Notes under the pieces: generated by a model
The model's input: the letters and a program-made list of their open reading frames with translations, nothing else
Told to the model about the DNA's origin: nothing
The model's database searches: none
Assembly: GCA_023392975.1 (NCBI GenBank)
Contig: JAEWNA010000182.1
Location: 1-15,461 of the forward strand
Direction: 5' to 3'
Length of the DNA stretch: 15,461 nt
Source: Pseudomonadota bacterium
GTDB taxonomy: Bacteria; Pseudomonadota; Gammaproteobacteria; Xanthomonadales; Xanthomonadaceae
Made by a program: the position numbers and the translations under genes
In this document: positions 8,080-15,041 of the stretch, piece after piece
Layout: each line of letters opens with the position of its first letter
Position numbering within the stretch: the first letter of the stretch is position 1

Positions 8080-8101
8080 GCGGCGCGTCACGCCGCTTTT
8101 T
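8080..8101 (+). promoter_or_regulatory. GC hairpin followed by T5, terminator-like, in the spuI leader
   Basis: GCGGCG (8080-8085) pairs perfectly with CGCCGC (8091-8096) across a 5-base loop, and TTTTT follows at 8097-8101. On the plus strand this is the form of a short intrinsic terminator. No plus-strand gene lies upstream of it, so it may be an attenuator, a block to divergent antisense transcripts, or a chance palindrome. Confidence 0.4.
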
Positions 8102-8139
8102 GCCGTTTCCCGGGGATTCGTGGCAGGATGCCCGTTGAG

Positions 8140-8145
8140 TATTAT
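8140..8145 (+). promoter_or_regulatory. Candidate -10 element for spuI
   Basis: TATTAT at 8140-8145 matches the sigma70 -10 consensus at five of six positions. The hexamer 17 bases upstream (TTCGTG) is poor, so an activator or another mode of recognition would be needed. Transcription from here would start near 8152 and favours the ATG at 8193 over the in-frame TTG at 8145. Confidence 0.35.
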
Positions 8146-8192
8146 TGACGCCTACCGAGCCAGATGCATTGCTGTCACACTGCCGCCCGCTC

Positions 8193-9575
8193 ATGAACGC
8201 CTCCCTCGCCATGCCCCAGAACCTGACGCCCGAAGACCTGCTCGCCCTGCAGCAGGTGCCGGACTGCGAGCAGATCGACCTGCTGCTGCCGGACATGAAC
8301 GGCCTGCTGCGCGGCAAACGCATCGCCCGCAGCGCGCTCGAGAAGGTGTACGCGGACGGCGTCTGCCTGCCGATGTCGCTGATCGCCACCGACATCACCG
8401 GCAACACGGTCGAGGAGACTGGCCTGGGCTACGACATCGGCGACGAGGACCGGATCTGCCGGCCCGTGCCCGGCACGCTGCGTCCGATCCCGTGGGCGCC
8501 GCGGCCGATGGCGCAGGTGCTGCTCGGCATGGAGGACGCCGGCGGCGGGATGTTCGAGGCCAACCCGCGCGAAGTGCTCAAGCGGGTGCTCGCCCGCTAC
8601 GCCGAACGCGGCCTGCGCCCCGTGGTGGCGGTGGAACTGGAGTTCTACCTGTTCGACCCCCTGCCCGACGCCCACGGCCGGCCGCAGCCGCCGGTCAACG
8701 CGCACACCGGGGCCCGCAACACCAGCACGCAGGTCTACTACATCGAGGACCTGGACGATTTCCGGCCCTTCATCGACGGCGTGTCCGCGGCCTGCCGCGC
8801 GCAGGGCATCCCCGCCGACACCGCCGTGGCCGAGTACGCGCCCGGGCAGTTCGAGATCAACCTGAAGCACCGCGACGACGCGCTGATGGCCTGCGACGAC
8901 GCGGTCTACCTCAAGCGCGCGATCAAGGCCGTGGCCCGGCAGCAGGGCCACCAGGCCAGCTTCATGGCGAAACCCCTCGCCGACCAGGCCGGCAGCGGCC
9001 TGCACGTGCACGTCAGCGTGCTCGACCGCGACGGCCGCAACATCTTCGCCTGCACGCCCGATGCGCCCGCGGACGCCCTGCGCCACGCGGTCGGCGGTCT
9101 GCAGCGATGCGCGAAGGACTGCCTGCTGCTGTTCGCGCCCAACGCCAACAGCTACCGCCGCTTCGTGCTGAACGCCTACGTGCCGCTCAACGAGGTCTGG
9201 GGCTTCAACAACCGCACCGTCGCCATGCGCATCCCGCACAGCGACGAGAAGAACACCCGCATCGAGCACCGGATCGCCGGTGCCGACGCCAACGTCTACC
9301 TCGCGACCGCGGCGGTGCTGGCCGGCATGCTCGAAGGCATCGAACGCGGCCACGACCCCGGCGCGCCGATCGTCGGCAACGCCTACGACCAGACCGAGGC
9401 CCGCACGCCGTACTGGCGCGACGCGATCGCCGACTTCATGGCCAGCGACTTCGTCGCCCGCCACTTCGGCGAGACCTTCCGCCACATCTACGGCCAGCAG
9501 AAGCTCAAGGAACTGCACACGTTCTACCGCGAGGTCACCACGCTGGAATACGAGTGGTACTTGCGGTCGGTGTGA
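8193..9575 (+). CDS. spuI: Gamma-glutamylpolyamine synthetase, second paralogue (SpuI/PuuA)
   Basis: This 460-residue glutamine-synthetase-fold enzyme is a divergent paralogue of the one on the other strand. Motifs include LLPDMNGLLRGKR at about 31-43, Glu148 and Glu150 (AVELEFYLF), Glu214 and Glu221 (YAPGQFEIN), His271 in GSGLHVHVSV, PNANSYRRF at 316-324, NNRTVAMRIP at 339-348 and EKNTRIEHR at 352-360. These mark a gamma-glutamylpolyamine synthetase rather than a biosynthetic GlnA. It lacks the basic N-terminal tail of its paralogue. The start is uncertain: ATG 8193 and ATG 8211 are both in frame without a clear ribosome site. TTG 8145 would overlap the candidate -10. The PuuB-like oxidase follows 40 bases downstream, so glutamylation and oxidation are paired in one unit. 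Polyamine specificity cannot be read from sequence. Confidence 0.92.
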   Translation: MNASLAMPQNLTPEDLLALQQVPDCEQIDLLLPDMNGLLRGKRIARSALEKVYADGVCLPMSLIATDITGNTVEETGLGYDIGDEDRICRPVPGTLRPIPWAPRPMAQVLLGMEDAGGGMFEANPREVLKRVLARYAERGLRPVVAVELEFYLFDPLPDAHGRPQPPVNAHTGARNTSTQVYYIEDLDDFRPFIDGVSAACRAQGIPADTAVAEYAPGQFEINLKHRDDALMACDDAVYLKRAIKAVARQQGHQASFMAKPLADQAGSGLHVHVSVLDRDGRNIFACTPDAPADALRHAVGGLQRCAKDCLLLFAPNANSYRRFVLNAYVPLNEVWGFNNRTVAMRIPHSDEKNTRIEHRIAGADANVYLATAAVLAGMLEGIERGHDPGAPIVGNAYDQTEARTPYWRDAIADFMASDFVARHFGETFRHIYGQQKLKELHTFYREVTTLEYEWYLRSV

Positions 9576-9585
9576 GCCCGGCCCC

Positions 9586-9615
9586 GTCATTGCGAGCGCA
9601 ACGAGGAACCCGCGT
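9586..9615. repeat. Possible degenerate interspersed repeat in the spuI-puuB gap
   Basis: The gap between the two genes begins GTCATTGCGAGCGCAACGAG (from about 9587). It resembles the 'GTCATTGCGAGCG...GCAATC' short interspersed repeat family that is common between genes in many bacteria. Only one copy is seen here, so the call rests on remembered similarity. The element also carries the ribosome site for the next gene. Confidence 0.4.
9603..9608 (+). promoter_or_regulatory. Shine-Dalgarno site GAGGAA fixing a TTG start for puuB
   Basis: GAGGAA lies 7 bases before TTG 9616-9618, ideal spacing. No ATG or GTG is available at a suitable distance in this frame, and the TTG yields a protein of the expected family length. 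Confidence 0.75.
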
Positions 9616-10908
9616 TTGATCGAAGCGTCGCCCGCCCCCTACCCGCCCAGTTGGTACGCCGCCAGCGCCGAGCCCCTGCCGCCGCAGCCGCGGCTGGAAG
9701 GCGACCTCGAGGCCGACGTCTGCATCCTCGGCGCCGGTTACGTGGGCCTGTCGGCGGCGCTGGACCTGGCCGAAGCCGGCTACCGGGTCGTGGTGCTGGA
9801 GGCCCAGCGCATCGGCTGGGGGGCGTCCGGTCGCAACGGCGGCCAGGTGATCTTCGGGTTCGGCTGCGGCGAGGCGAAACTGGCCGCGCTGCTCGGCCAG
9901 GAGGACGCCCGCCGGCTGTTCGACTGGTCGCTGGAAGGCGTCCGTCTGATCCACGAACGCCGCGAGCGCCACGGCATCGACTGCGACTGGCGCGACGGCC
10001 ACATGCACGTCGCGATCAAGCCTCGCCACGTCACCGAGCTGCAGGCCTGGCAGCGCGAGCTCGAACAAGACTACGACTACCCGCTGCCGTGGTGGGACCG
10101 GGAGCGGTTGCGCGCCCAGCTCGATTCCCCGCGCTACCTCGGCGGCCTGTACGACGCCCGCTCCGGCCACCTGCATCCGCTGAAGTACGCGCTCGGCCTC
10201 GGCCGCGCCGCGCTCGCCGCCGGCGTGCGCATCTTCGAGGGCAGCCCGGTGCTGTCGATCGAACACGGCACGACGCCGGTCCTGCGCACGGCGCATGGGC
10301 GCGTGCGCTGCGACTTCGCCGTGCTCGCCGGCAACGCGCTGGTCAAGGGCGTGGCGCCGGAGCTGGATCGCAGGATCATGCCGGTCGGCACCTACATCGC
10401 CGCCACCAGGCCGCTGGGCGAGGACCGCGCCCGCGCCCTGATCCGCAACGACATGGCCGTGGCCGACGTGAACTGGGCGCTGGACTACTTCCGCCTGTCC
10501 GCCGACCACCGCCTGCTGTTCGGCGGCCGCGCCAGCTACTCCAACTTCCAGCCGCCCAATCTGCCGTGGGTGATGGCGCGGCGGATGCACAAGGTGTTCC
10601 CGCAGCTCGGCGGCGAGCCGTTCGAGCACGTCTGGGGCGGCACCATCGACATCAGCCTGAACCGCGCCCCGCACTGGGGCCGGATCGGCCACGACAACGT
10701 CTACTTCGCGCAGGGCTTCTCCGGGCATGGCGTCGCCGCCGCCGGGCTGGCCGGCCGGGTCGTCGCCGAGGCCATCCGCGGGCAGGGCGAACGCCTCGAC
10801 GCGTTCGCCCGCATCCCGCACCGCGACTTCCCCGGCGGCCGCGCGTTCCGCACCCCGCTGCTGGTCGCCGCGATGGCCTGGTACAAGCTGCGCGACGCGC
10901 TGTGGTGA
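9616..10908 (+). CDS. puuB: Gamma-glutamylputrescine oxidoreductase, FAD-dependent (PuuB-like)
   Basis: This 430-residue DAO-family flavoprotein should oxidise the glutamylated polyamine to gamma-glutamyl-aminobutyraldehyde, consuming oxygen and releasing ammonia and peroxide. The N-terminal YPPSWYAASAE resembles the family's 'SYYAAS' start. The FAD-binding Rossmann motif ILGAGYVG is at 37-44, the ribose-binding acidic residue is Glu62, and GASGRNGGQ at 69-77 is diagnostic. YFAQGFSGHGVAAAGLAGR near residue 365 and FPGGR...RTP near the end are typical. Length is close to E. coli PuuB (about 426). The TTG start is chosen from the GAGGAA site and family length; upstream in-frame sequence belongs to the overlapping synthetase. 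The substrate follows from context: glutamyl-polyamine is favoured over free amine or amino acid. Confidence 0.9.
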   Translation: MIEASPAPYPPSWYAASAEPLPPQPRLEGDLEADVCILGAGYVGLSAALDLAEAGYRVVVLEAQRIGWGASGRNGGQVIFGFGCGEAKLAALLGQEDARRLFDWSLEGVRLIHERRERHGIDCDWRDGHMHVAIKPRHVTELQAWQRELEQDYDYPLPWWDRERLRAQLDSPRYLGGLYDARSGHLHPLKYALGLGRAALAAGVRIFEGSPVLSIEHGTTPVLRTAHGRVRCDFAVLAGNALVKGVAPELDRRIMPVGTYIAATRPLGEDRARALIRNDMAVADVNWALDYFRLSADHRLLFGGRASYSNFQPPNLPWVMARRMHKVFPQLGGEPFEHVWGGTIDISLNRAPHWGRIGHDNVYFAQGFSGHGVAAAGLAGRVVAEAIRGQGERLDAFARIPHRDFPGGRAFRTPLLVAAMAWYKLRDALW

Positions 10909-10958
10909 ACGCGCCGCGCCGGCCCGCGCAGGCGCATGAAAATTCCGTTCACGAATGC

Positions 10959-10987
10959 TTGACGGCCCCGGGGCGCCTCTCTAGAAT
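10959..10987 (+). promoter_or_regulatory. Sigma70 promoter of the tRNA-Ala/tRNA-Glu operon
   Basis: TTGACG (10959-10964), a 17-base spacer and TAGAAT (10982-10987) give a near-consensus promoter, five of six at each box. A GC-rich stretch follows directly, as in growth-rate and ppGpp-controlled stable-RNA promoters. The start should fall near 10994, about a dozen bases before the first tRNA. Confidence 0.88.
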
Positions 10988-11005
10988 GCCGCCTCTCCAG
11001 CAAGT

Positions 11006-11081
11006 GGGGCCATAGCTCAGCTGGGAGAGCGCCTGCATGGCATGCAGGAGGTCGCCGGTTCGATCCCGGCTGGCTCCACCA
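11006..11081 (+). tRNA. tRNA-Ala (anticodon GGC)
   Basis: This 76-base tRNA has an encoded CCA. The acceptor arm GGGGCCA pairs with TGGCTCC with one G-T pair. The D arm AGCTCAGCTGGGAGAGC is complete. The anticodon arm CCTGC-ATGGCAT-GCAGG has GGC at positions 34-36, reading GCC/GCU. The T arm is GCCGG-TTCGATC-CCGGC. It is first in the tRNA operon. Confidence 0.97.
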
Positions 11082-11120
11082 ACTTCCGAACGACCTGGCC
11101 CGTTCGGCAAGCACGAAGTT
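11081..11120 (+). other. Stem-loop in the spacer between the two tRNAs
   Basis: CCGAACG (11086-11092) pairs with CGTTCGG (11101-11107) over an 8-base loop, and AACTT/AAGTT (11081-11085, 11116-11120) can extend it past a bulge. It is probably a processing structure in the tRNA precursor. Confidence 0.5.
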
Positions 11121-11127
11121 CCACGAC

Positions 11128-11203
11128 GTCCCCATCGTCTAGAGGCCTAGGACATTACCCTTTCACGGTAGCGACCGGGGTTCGAATCCCCGTGGGGACG
11201 CCA
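11128..11203 (+). tRNA. tRNA-Glu (anticodon TTC)
   Basis: This 76-base tRNA has an encoded CCA. The acceptor arm GTCCCCA pairs with TGGGGAC, the anticodon loop CTTTCAC carries TTC, and the T arm is CGGGG-TTCGAAT-CCCCG. Its last 18 bases recur with two mismatches at 15269-15286, which marks it as a probable integration target. Confidence 0.97.
11186..11203 (+). repeat. Left copy of tRNA-Glu 3' repeat (attL-like)
   Basis: These are the last 18 bases of tRNA-Glu, from the T-stem through CCA. They match 15269-15286 at 16 of 18 positions in direct orientation. This is the expected left boundary of a tRNA-targeting island. Confidence 0.6.
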
Positions 11204-11208
11204 CACTA

Positions 11209-11226
11209 ACTCCCAACACTGGGAGT
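11209..11226 (+). other. Hairpin just after tRNA-Glu
   Basis: ACTCCCA (11209-11215) pairs with TGGGAGT (11220-11226) around a 4-base loop, 5 bases after the CCA. It lies before the terminator and may assist 3' trimming. Confidence 0.55.
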
Positions 11227-11233
11227 AAACATT

Positions 11234-11259
11234 AAAGCCCTGATTCGTCAGGGCTTTTT
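11234..11259 (+). terminator. Rho-independent terminator of the tRNA operon, probably bidirectional
   Basis: AAAGCCCTGA (11234-11243) and TCAGGGCTTT (11248-11257) form a 10-bp stem with a TTCG tetraloop, followed by a T-run ending at 11259. On the opposite strand the stem is followed by TTTAATGTTT, so it can also stop transcription arriving from ietS. Confidence 0.9.
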
Positions 11260-11306
11260 GTTGTTGACATTCTGGGATGTGCATGCGTTGCGGCTTCGGG
11301 ACTCAA

Positions 11307-11329
11307 TTCAGATCGCTAAGCGATCCGAA
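11307..11329 (-). other. Near-perfect palindrome downstream of ietS
   Basis: GATCGCT-A-AGCGATC at 11311-11325 is flanked by TTC and GAA, giving an inverted repeat with one mismatch pair 33 bases after the ietS stop. Only a weak T-rich stretch follows on the minus strand. It may be a transcript-end hairpin or a protein-binding site. The rest of the 102-base gap up to the ietS stop holds nothing I recognise. Confidence 0.45.
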
Positions 11330-11361
11330 TACAACCTCGATTTCGCGTCAGCACTTTGTCA

Positions 11362-13827
11362 CTAGACGCGAGCGGAAACGCGTGCAGCCGTGCGAATGTC
11401 TGCAGTCCGGATGCCGGTGGATTCCAGCGCTTGCCGCATTTCCTGGAAGACGGGCTTTTCCCCCTTCGGGTCAGAGATTGTCACCAACACGGAGAACGGG
11501 ACGCCCTCAGGCGGAAGCTCAACCCCAGCGCGCGTGAGGTAGTTGACCGAAAGGCGCCAGTTCGAGCTAACGCCCCTTCCCCTCATGCTTTTCGCGAACG
11601 TTTTGGTCGGCGCCCACTTCAGTTGGTGCTGAATCATGGTTCGCTCGTCAGAGCCGCCCCCTTCAAAGAACACGTGCGTCGGTTCGAGCGCGTCAGAGAA
11701 CTTGCCCTTTGCATCTTCCTGTTGGAGGGCGGCGTCGATGTTGACTCGCACGAACTCCGGACCAAACCTGTAGTCCAGCGGCGGCGTTGCCACCAGCGTG
11801 AGCTTTACCTCCCCGCTGCACTTTCCGTCGGCGTCAACGAGCGACGGCGGCCAAGCAAATCGAAACTCAAGCATCTTTCCGGTGCCGATCCGACTCGAAA
11901 ACAGGAGCGTGATCTCGTGGGGCGATCCGGCCAGGAGCGAAGCAGCATCCTTCGGGCGGCCGAATCCCGCGAGCTGCGGAGCCACGCCCTTGAAGACTTT
12001 CTTCTTCAGGATCTTCGGCGTTTCAGCTCCGTGCACTGTGAGCGCGATGAGCGTCTCACGCGACACGTCACCCTCGATCGCATGGTCGAGAGTAGCCAGC
12101 GTCTTGGCCACGAGAGGGGCCGCGTAGCTGGTCCCGCAACCGTTCGTGCTTGCGCCAGCGGGAGAGATCGAGTGAAGACCAGACCCAGCCGACGGGCAAT
12201 GGGTTGCGGATCCGCCGAAGTGACAAAGGTCAGGCTTGATTCCCGTGCGAAGACCCGGGCCGCGCCTACTGTAGCGAGCCGGCGCTTCGCCAATGCACGA
12301 GGACAACCCGGTGGGGTTGAGTGCTGCCACAGAAACGTTACGAACTGATTCGGCCGGGATGAAAAGGCCGTCGTCACGCTTCGCCGCGAGAATCGCAGCG
12401 GCTTTCGCGTCATCGTTCGGCCACTCCGTGCGCATGTCGGCCGGTGAAAGGTTGCCCGCGGAAACGACGATCAGCACGTCGTGACGCTCAGCGATCTCGT
12501 CCAGTCGCCGCGCCTCCGTGCTGTACCTATCAAGCTGCGCCGGCGCGACGGCATTGACGCTCAGGTTAAAGACACGCGTGCCGAATTGCTCTCGGCAATG
12601 CGCTACTGCGGCTTCCACCTCATCAAAGAAGTCGGAACTTCCGTTTGGGAAGTAGATGTCGAAGACGCCCGGAGTGGTGACATCGGGAAAAAGATTGAGA
12701 TCACTCAGCTCGCAGCCATCGGGGTCCAGCCCGAGCGCCGGATTGCGCGACGCACCTTCCACCAGGAGCCCTGCGATAAACGTGCCGTGATCCAGCGACG
12801 CGTGCGCGGGATCCAGCAGGCCGGACTGGTGCTTGACCCAAGGCCGCAGTTGCGCCGAGATGCCTCCATCGATCACACCGACCTTCGGGTAGGAGCGGGA
12901 GGGATCGGGCGGCGCGATCGGCTGCCGAGCAGACCCGCCGGGCTGACTCGTCGAAGTCGGACTTGAGCGCACAATCCTGGCGGGGAGGCGTACTTCTCGC
13001 ACAAGCGGGTGCGTTTCGAGAAATCCCAGCAGACGGCGGTGAGCCTCTACATCGGCAATGTAGGTTTCCGCTTTCTCATTAGGCGAGCTGCGGACCATCC
13101 GGACCTGTACCTCTTGGGATACGTCAGAACTGCCATCCAACCGGCGTGCGTGCAGTCCTAGCCCGAGATCTCGAAGCCCATCGACAAAGCTGGCGAACAG
13201 CTTTCGGCGGGCACTCGGCAAGGTGTCCCAGTCGCTGCGTGGAGGCGGCAGCTCAAAGAGATCAACGACGTAACCGTGACCGGTGCCGGAGAGGCCGAGC
13301 CACTCGATTGCGCGTTCAATCTCGAACCGGCGCCGGCTGGATCGACCCCAAAGTTCGATTTGCTCAATCGCTCCGACCTCGCAGCGATAACGACTCGGCG
13401 CCGGAACCTCTTCGCCGGTTCGATTATCAATGCGCGTCTTTCCCTCTGCTTCCGCACGACCGATGCGCTCGCTCACCTGTTCGAGGCCGTCTGGCGTAAC
13501 TCGGCAAATAATCTCGCCAAGCCCTTCGGCACCCACGACCGGGGCAATATCAGGCTTGAAAAGCGCGCTAGTCGGGCGATGCGATTTCGCCAACGCTTGT
13601 GCGCGCATGACAACTCGCGCATATCCAACAGAGCCAAATGCTGCGGAGTGCTCCTCGATCTGCGACGCGACGCCATTTACCTGCTTCATGATGCGCTGGC
13701 GATGGATAGCAAACGCTTCATCCTGACCGAGGAAGAAGTCCTTTCCGTTACTCACCGGGCGCTGCGTCTTTCGATCAACGCGGAAGTTGTCCGCGTTAAG
13801 CACAACTTGGATCGGCGAAGTGTTCAA
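11362..13827 (-). CDS. ietS: IetS-like cytosolic S8 subtilase, putative toxin/effector of an IetAS system
   Basis: This 821-residue subtilisin-family serine protease has a complete catalytic set: Asp320 in VGVIDGG, His347 in DHGTFIAGLL, oxyanion Asn459 in VSAGN and nucleophile Ser567 in GCGTSYAAPLVA. No signal peptide or membrane segment is visible, so it should act in the cytoplasm. Residues 1 to about 310 are a non-catalytic region ending in a Pro/Ser-rich linker. About 240 residues follow the protease domain. Translation starts at TTG 13825-13827, with AGGAGG 7 bases upstream, and this codon overlaps the ATPase stop (TTGA). Subtilase and AAA+ ATPase pairs in this order are the IetAS system, described as a plasmid-stabilising toxin-antitoxin in Agrobacterium and later as anti-phage. 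The protease target and trigger are unknown. Codon use is less GC-biased than in neighbouring genes. Confidence 0.88.
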   Translation of the reverse strand: MNTSPIQVVLNADNFRVDRKTQRPVSNGKDFFLGQDEAFAIHRQRIMKQVNGVASQIEEHSAAFGSVGYARVVMRAQALAKSHRPTSALFKPDIAPVVGAEGLGEIICRVTPDGLEQVSERIGRAEAEGKTRIDNRTGEEVPAPSRYRCEVGAIEQIELWGRSSRRRFEIERAIEWLGLSGTGHGYVVDLFELPPPRSDWDTLPSARRKLFASFVDGLRDLGLGLHARRLDGSSDVSQEVQVRMVRSSPNEKAETYIADVEAHRRLLGFLETHPLVREVRLPARIVRSSPTSTSQPGGSARQPIAPPDPSRSYPKVGVIDGGISAQLRPWVKHQSGLLDPAHASLDHGTFIAGLLVEGASRNPALGLDPDGCELSDLNLFPDVTTPGVFDIYFPNGSSDFFDEVEAAVAHCREQFGTRVFNLSVNAVAPAQLDRYSTEARRLDEIAERHDVLIVVSAGNLSPADMRTEWPNDDAKAAAILAAKRDDGLFIPAESVRNVSVAALNPTGLSSCIGEAPARYSRRGPGLRTGIKPDLCHFGGSATHCPSAGSGLHSISPAGASTNGCGTSYAAPLVAKTLATLDHAIEGDVSRETLIALTVHGAETPKILKKKVFKGVAPQLAGFGRPKDAASLLAGSPHEITLLFSSRIGTGKMLEFRFAWPPSLVDADGKCSGEVKLTLVATPPLDYRFGPEFVRVNIDAALQQEDAKGKFSDALEPTHVFFEGGGSDERTMIQHQLKWAPTKTFAKSMRGRGVSSNWRLSVNYLTRAGVELPPEGVPFSVLVTISDPKGEKPVFQEMRQALESTGIRTADIRTAARVSARV

Positions 13828-15014
13828 GCGAGTGCCTCCTGAGCTTTGATCCAGCGACCGATAGTTGCCTTGTCGCGGTCAAAGAGCTGACCGATTTCGG
13901 CATGCGTCAAAGTCAAGTCACGAGCAAGGGACAACGAGTAGGCCAGTTTCGCAGAGTCTTGCTGGAGGGCTTCTCGCCGCTCCGGCATCAGGCGCGCACC
14001 TGTCAGTTCGACTGCATCACGCACGCAGTTCAGGGTTGCTGGGCCTGATCTATCGGCGAGAATCGCTTGCTTTTTGAGCGCCTTAGCGAAGGTTTCAACT
14101 TCAGCCCCTGAGAGGCCTTCTGTCAGCCAGGCAACGAGGCCCTCTACAACACTGCCCATTCGCATCGGGCCCAGATGCCTAGCGAGAATTTGACCGCGCG
14201 AGTTAACGCCGGGGCGCGGCACGTGCAGCTGTAGTTCAAAGCGCCGCCAGATTGCCGGGTCAAGAAGTTTTTCGTGATTGGTGATCGCAATCGTGATCCC
14301 GATTTCGCGTCGTCCGTCGATGCTCTGCAAGAGTGCATTTACAACGCGCTTGATTTCGCCAACTTCGTGCGGATCGTCGCGGACTTTGGCAACTGCATCG
14401 AACTCGTCGAGGATCAAGACGCACCGATAACGGTTCGCGAATGCGAAGAGGCTTCCGACGTTTCGGGCCGTCGTGCCTAAGAAGGATGAAACCAGTCCAT
14501 CCAGTCGAGCGACGACTGCGGGCAAGCCCAATTGGCGAGCTAGCCAAAACGCGAGGGTTGTCTTTCCCGTTCCCGGCGCCCCATAAATCAGGCAGCTACG
14601 GGCGGGAGCTACGCCTGCTGCGGCCAGGCGGTCTGCGTTTTGCCATTCAACAACCAACGATTTCGCTGCAGCCTCAATCGCCCCCTCCAAAATCGGGAAG
14701 TCAACGTCGGCGTCGTCGGGGAAATACACGTCGGCAAGTGGAGCCGCGGTCTCGCGATCGACCGGGACTTGCGTGTTTCGACTCAGAATCTCGCCGGCCA
14801 CCGGCGCCATCAAGCGCGATTGCGTCAGACGGCTGGGGGCCATGTCTGATGCACGCCCCGCCTGCGCAAGCAACTGCTCAATGCTCTTAGCCTGCTCAGC
14901 AGGGCCAGAGGCCCTTAGCTCCTCGAGCAGACGCTCGACCTGACGCCGAATCGCTGGCGAGCCTGTGCCCAAGGATATGCGGCAAAGCGCCTGAATGACT
15001 TGAAAGTGTTCCAT
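13824..15014 (-). CDS. ietA: IetA-like AAA+ ATPase, putative regulator/antitoxin of an IetAS system
   Basis: This 396-residue AAA+ ATPase is counted from ATG 15012-15014 (MEHFQVIQALCRISLGTGSP). A helical N-terminal domain to about residue 95 includes RQVERLLEEL. The AAA core has Walker A GAPGTGKT at 145-152, Walker B LILDEFD at 200-206, sensor-1 Asn246 in IAITNHE and an arginine-finger pair at 257-258 (WRRFE). A lid domain follows. The last 30 residues (THAEIGQLFDRDKATIGRWI) look like a helix-turn-helix. An in-frame ATG 21 codons upstream (15077) gives 417 residues. A good promoter lies between the two ATGs, so the shorter form is favoured. The stop overlaps the subtilase start by four bases. 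In IetAS the ATPase is described as the antitoxin or control partner of the protease. Confidence 0.87.
   Translation of the reverse strand: MEHFQVIQALCRISLGTGSPAIRRQVERLLEELRASGPAEQAKSIEQLLAQAGRASDMAPSRLTQSRLMAPVAGEILSRNTQVPVDRETAAPLADVYFPDDADVDFPILEGAIEAAAKSLVVEWQNADRLAAAGVAPARSCLIYGAPGTGKTTLAFWLARQLGLPAVVARLDGLVSSFLGTTARNVGSLFAFANRYRCVLILDEFDAVAKVRDDPHEVGEIKRVVNALLQSIDGRREIGITIAITNHEKLLDPAIWRRFELQLHVPRPGVNSRGQILARHLGPMRMGSVVEGLVAWLTEGLSGAEVETFAKALKKQAILADRSGPATLNCVRDAVELTGARLMPERREALQQDSAKLAYSLSLARDLTLTHAEIGQLFDRDKATIGRWIKAQEALA
13835..13840 (-). promoter_or_regulatory. Consensus Shine-Dalgarno AGGAGG for the TTG-initiated ietS
   Basis: AGGAGG lies inside the last codons of ietA, 7 bases before the TTG start of ietS. 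It fixes an otherwise doubtful start and allows coupled translation. Confidence 0.85.
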
Positions 15015-15041
15015 ATCGACGCCCAAATGCGGAATTAGAGC

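Larger units (their letters stand above)
7974..8192. promoter_or_regulatory. Divergent regulatory region between the two polyamine operons
   Basis: These 219 bases separate the two divergent start codons and must hold the promoters of both units. Candidate minus-strand and plus-strand core elements and a GC hairpin with a T-run are listed separately. I could not recognise a PuuR-type or other named operator by eye, so the regulator is unknown. Confidence 0.75.

Noticed and set aside
8121..8136. Possible sigma54 promoter (TGGCA...)
   Set aside because: The -12 GC dinucleotide is missing at the required spacing; the position reads GT.
8145..8192. In-frame TTG start for spuI giving 16 extra residues
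   Set aside because: It overlaps the best -10 candidate (8140-8145), has no ribosome site, and adds residues unlike the family; ATG 8193 or 8211 is preferred.
11264..11269. TTGACA as a -35 box after the tRNA terminator
   Set aside because: No acceptable -10 sequence lies 16-18 bases downstream and no plus-strand gene follows.
11356..12348. Plus-strand open frames opposite ietS
   Set aside because: They are fully antisense to a gene with an intact catalytic triad and have no recognisable domain or ribosome site.
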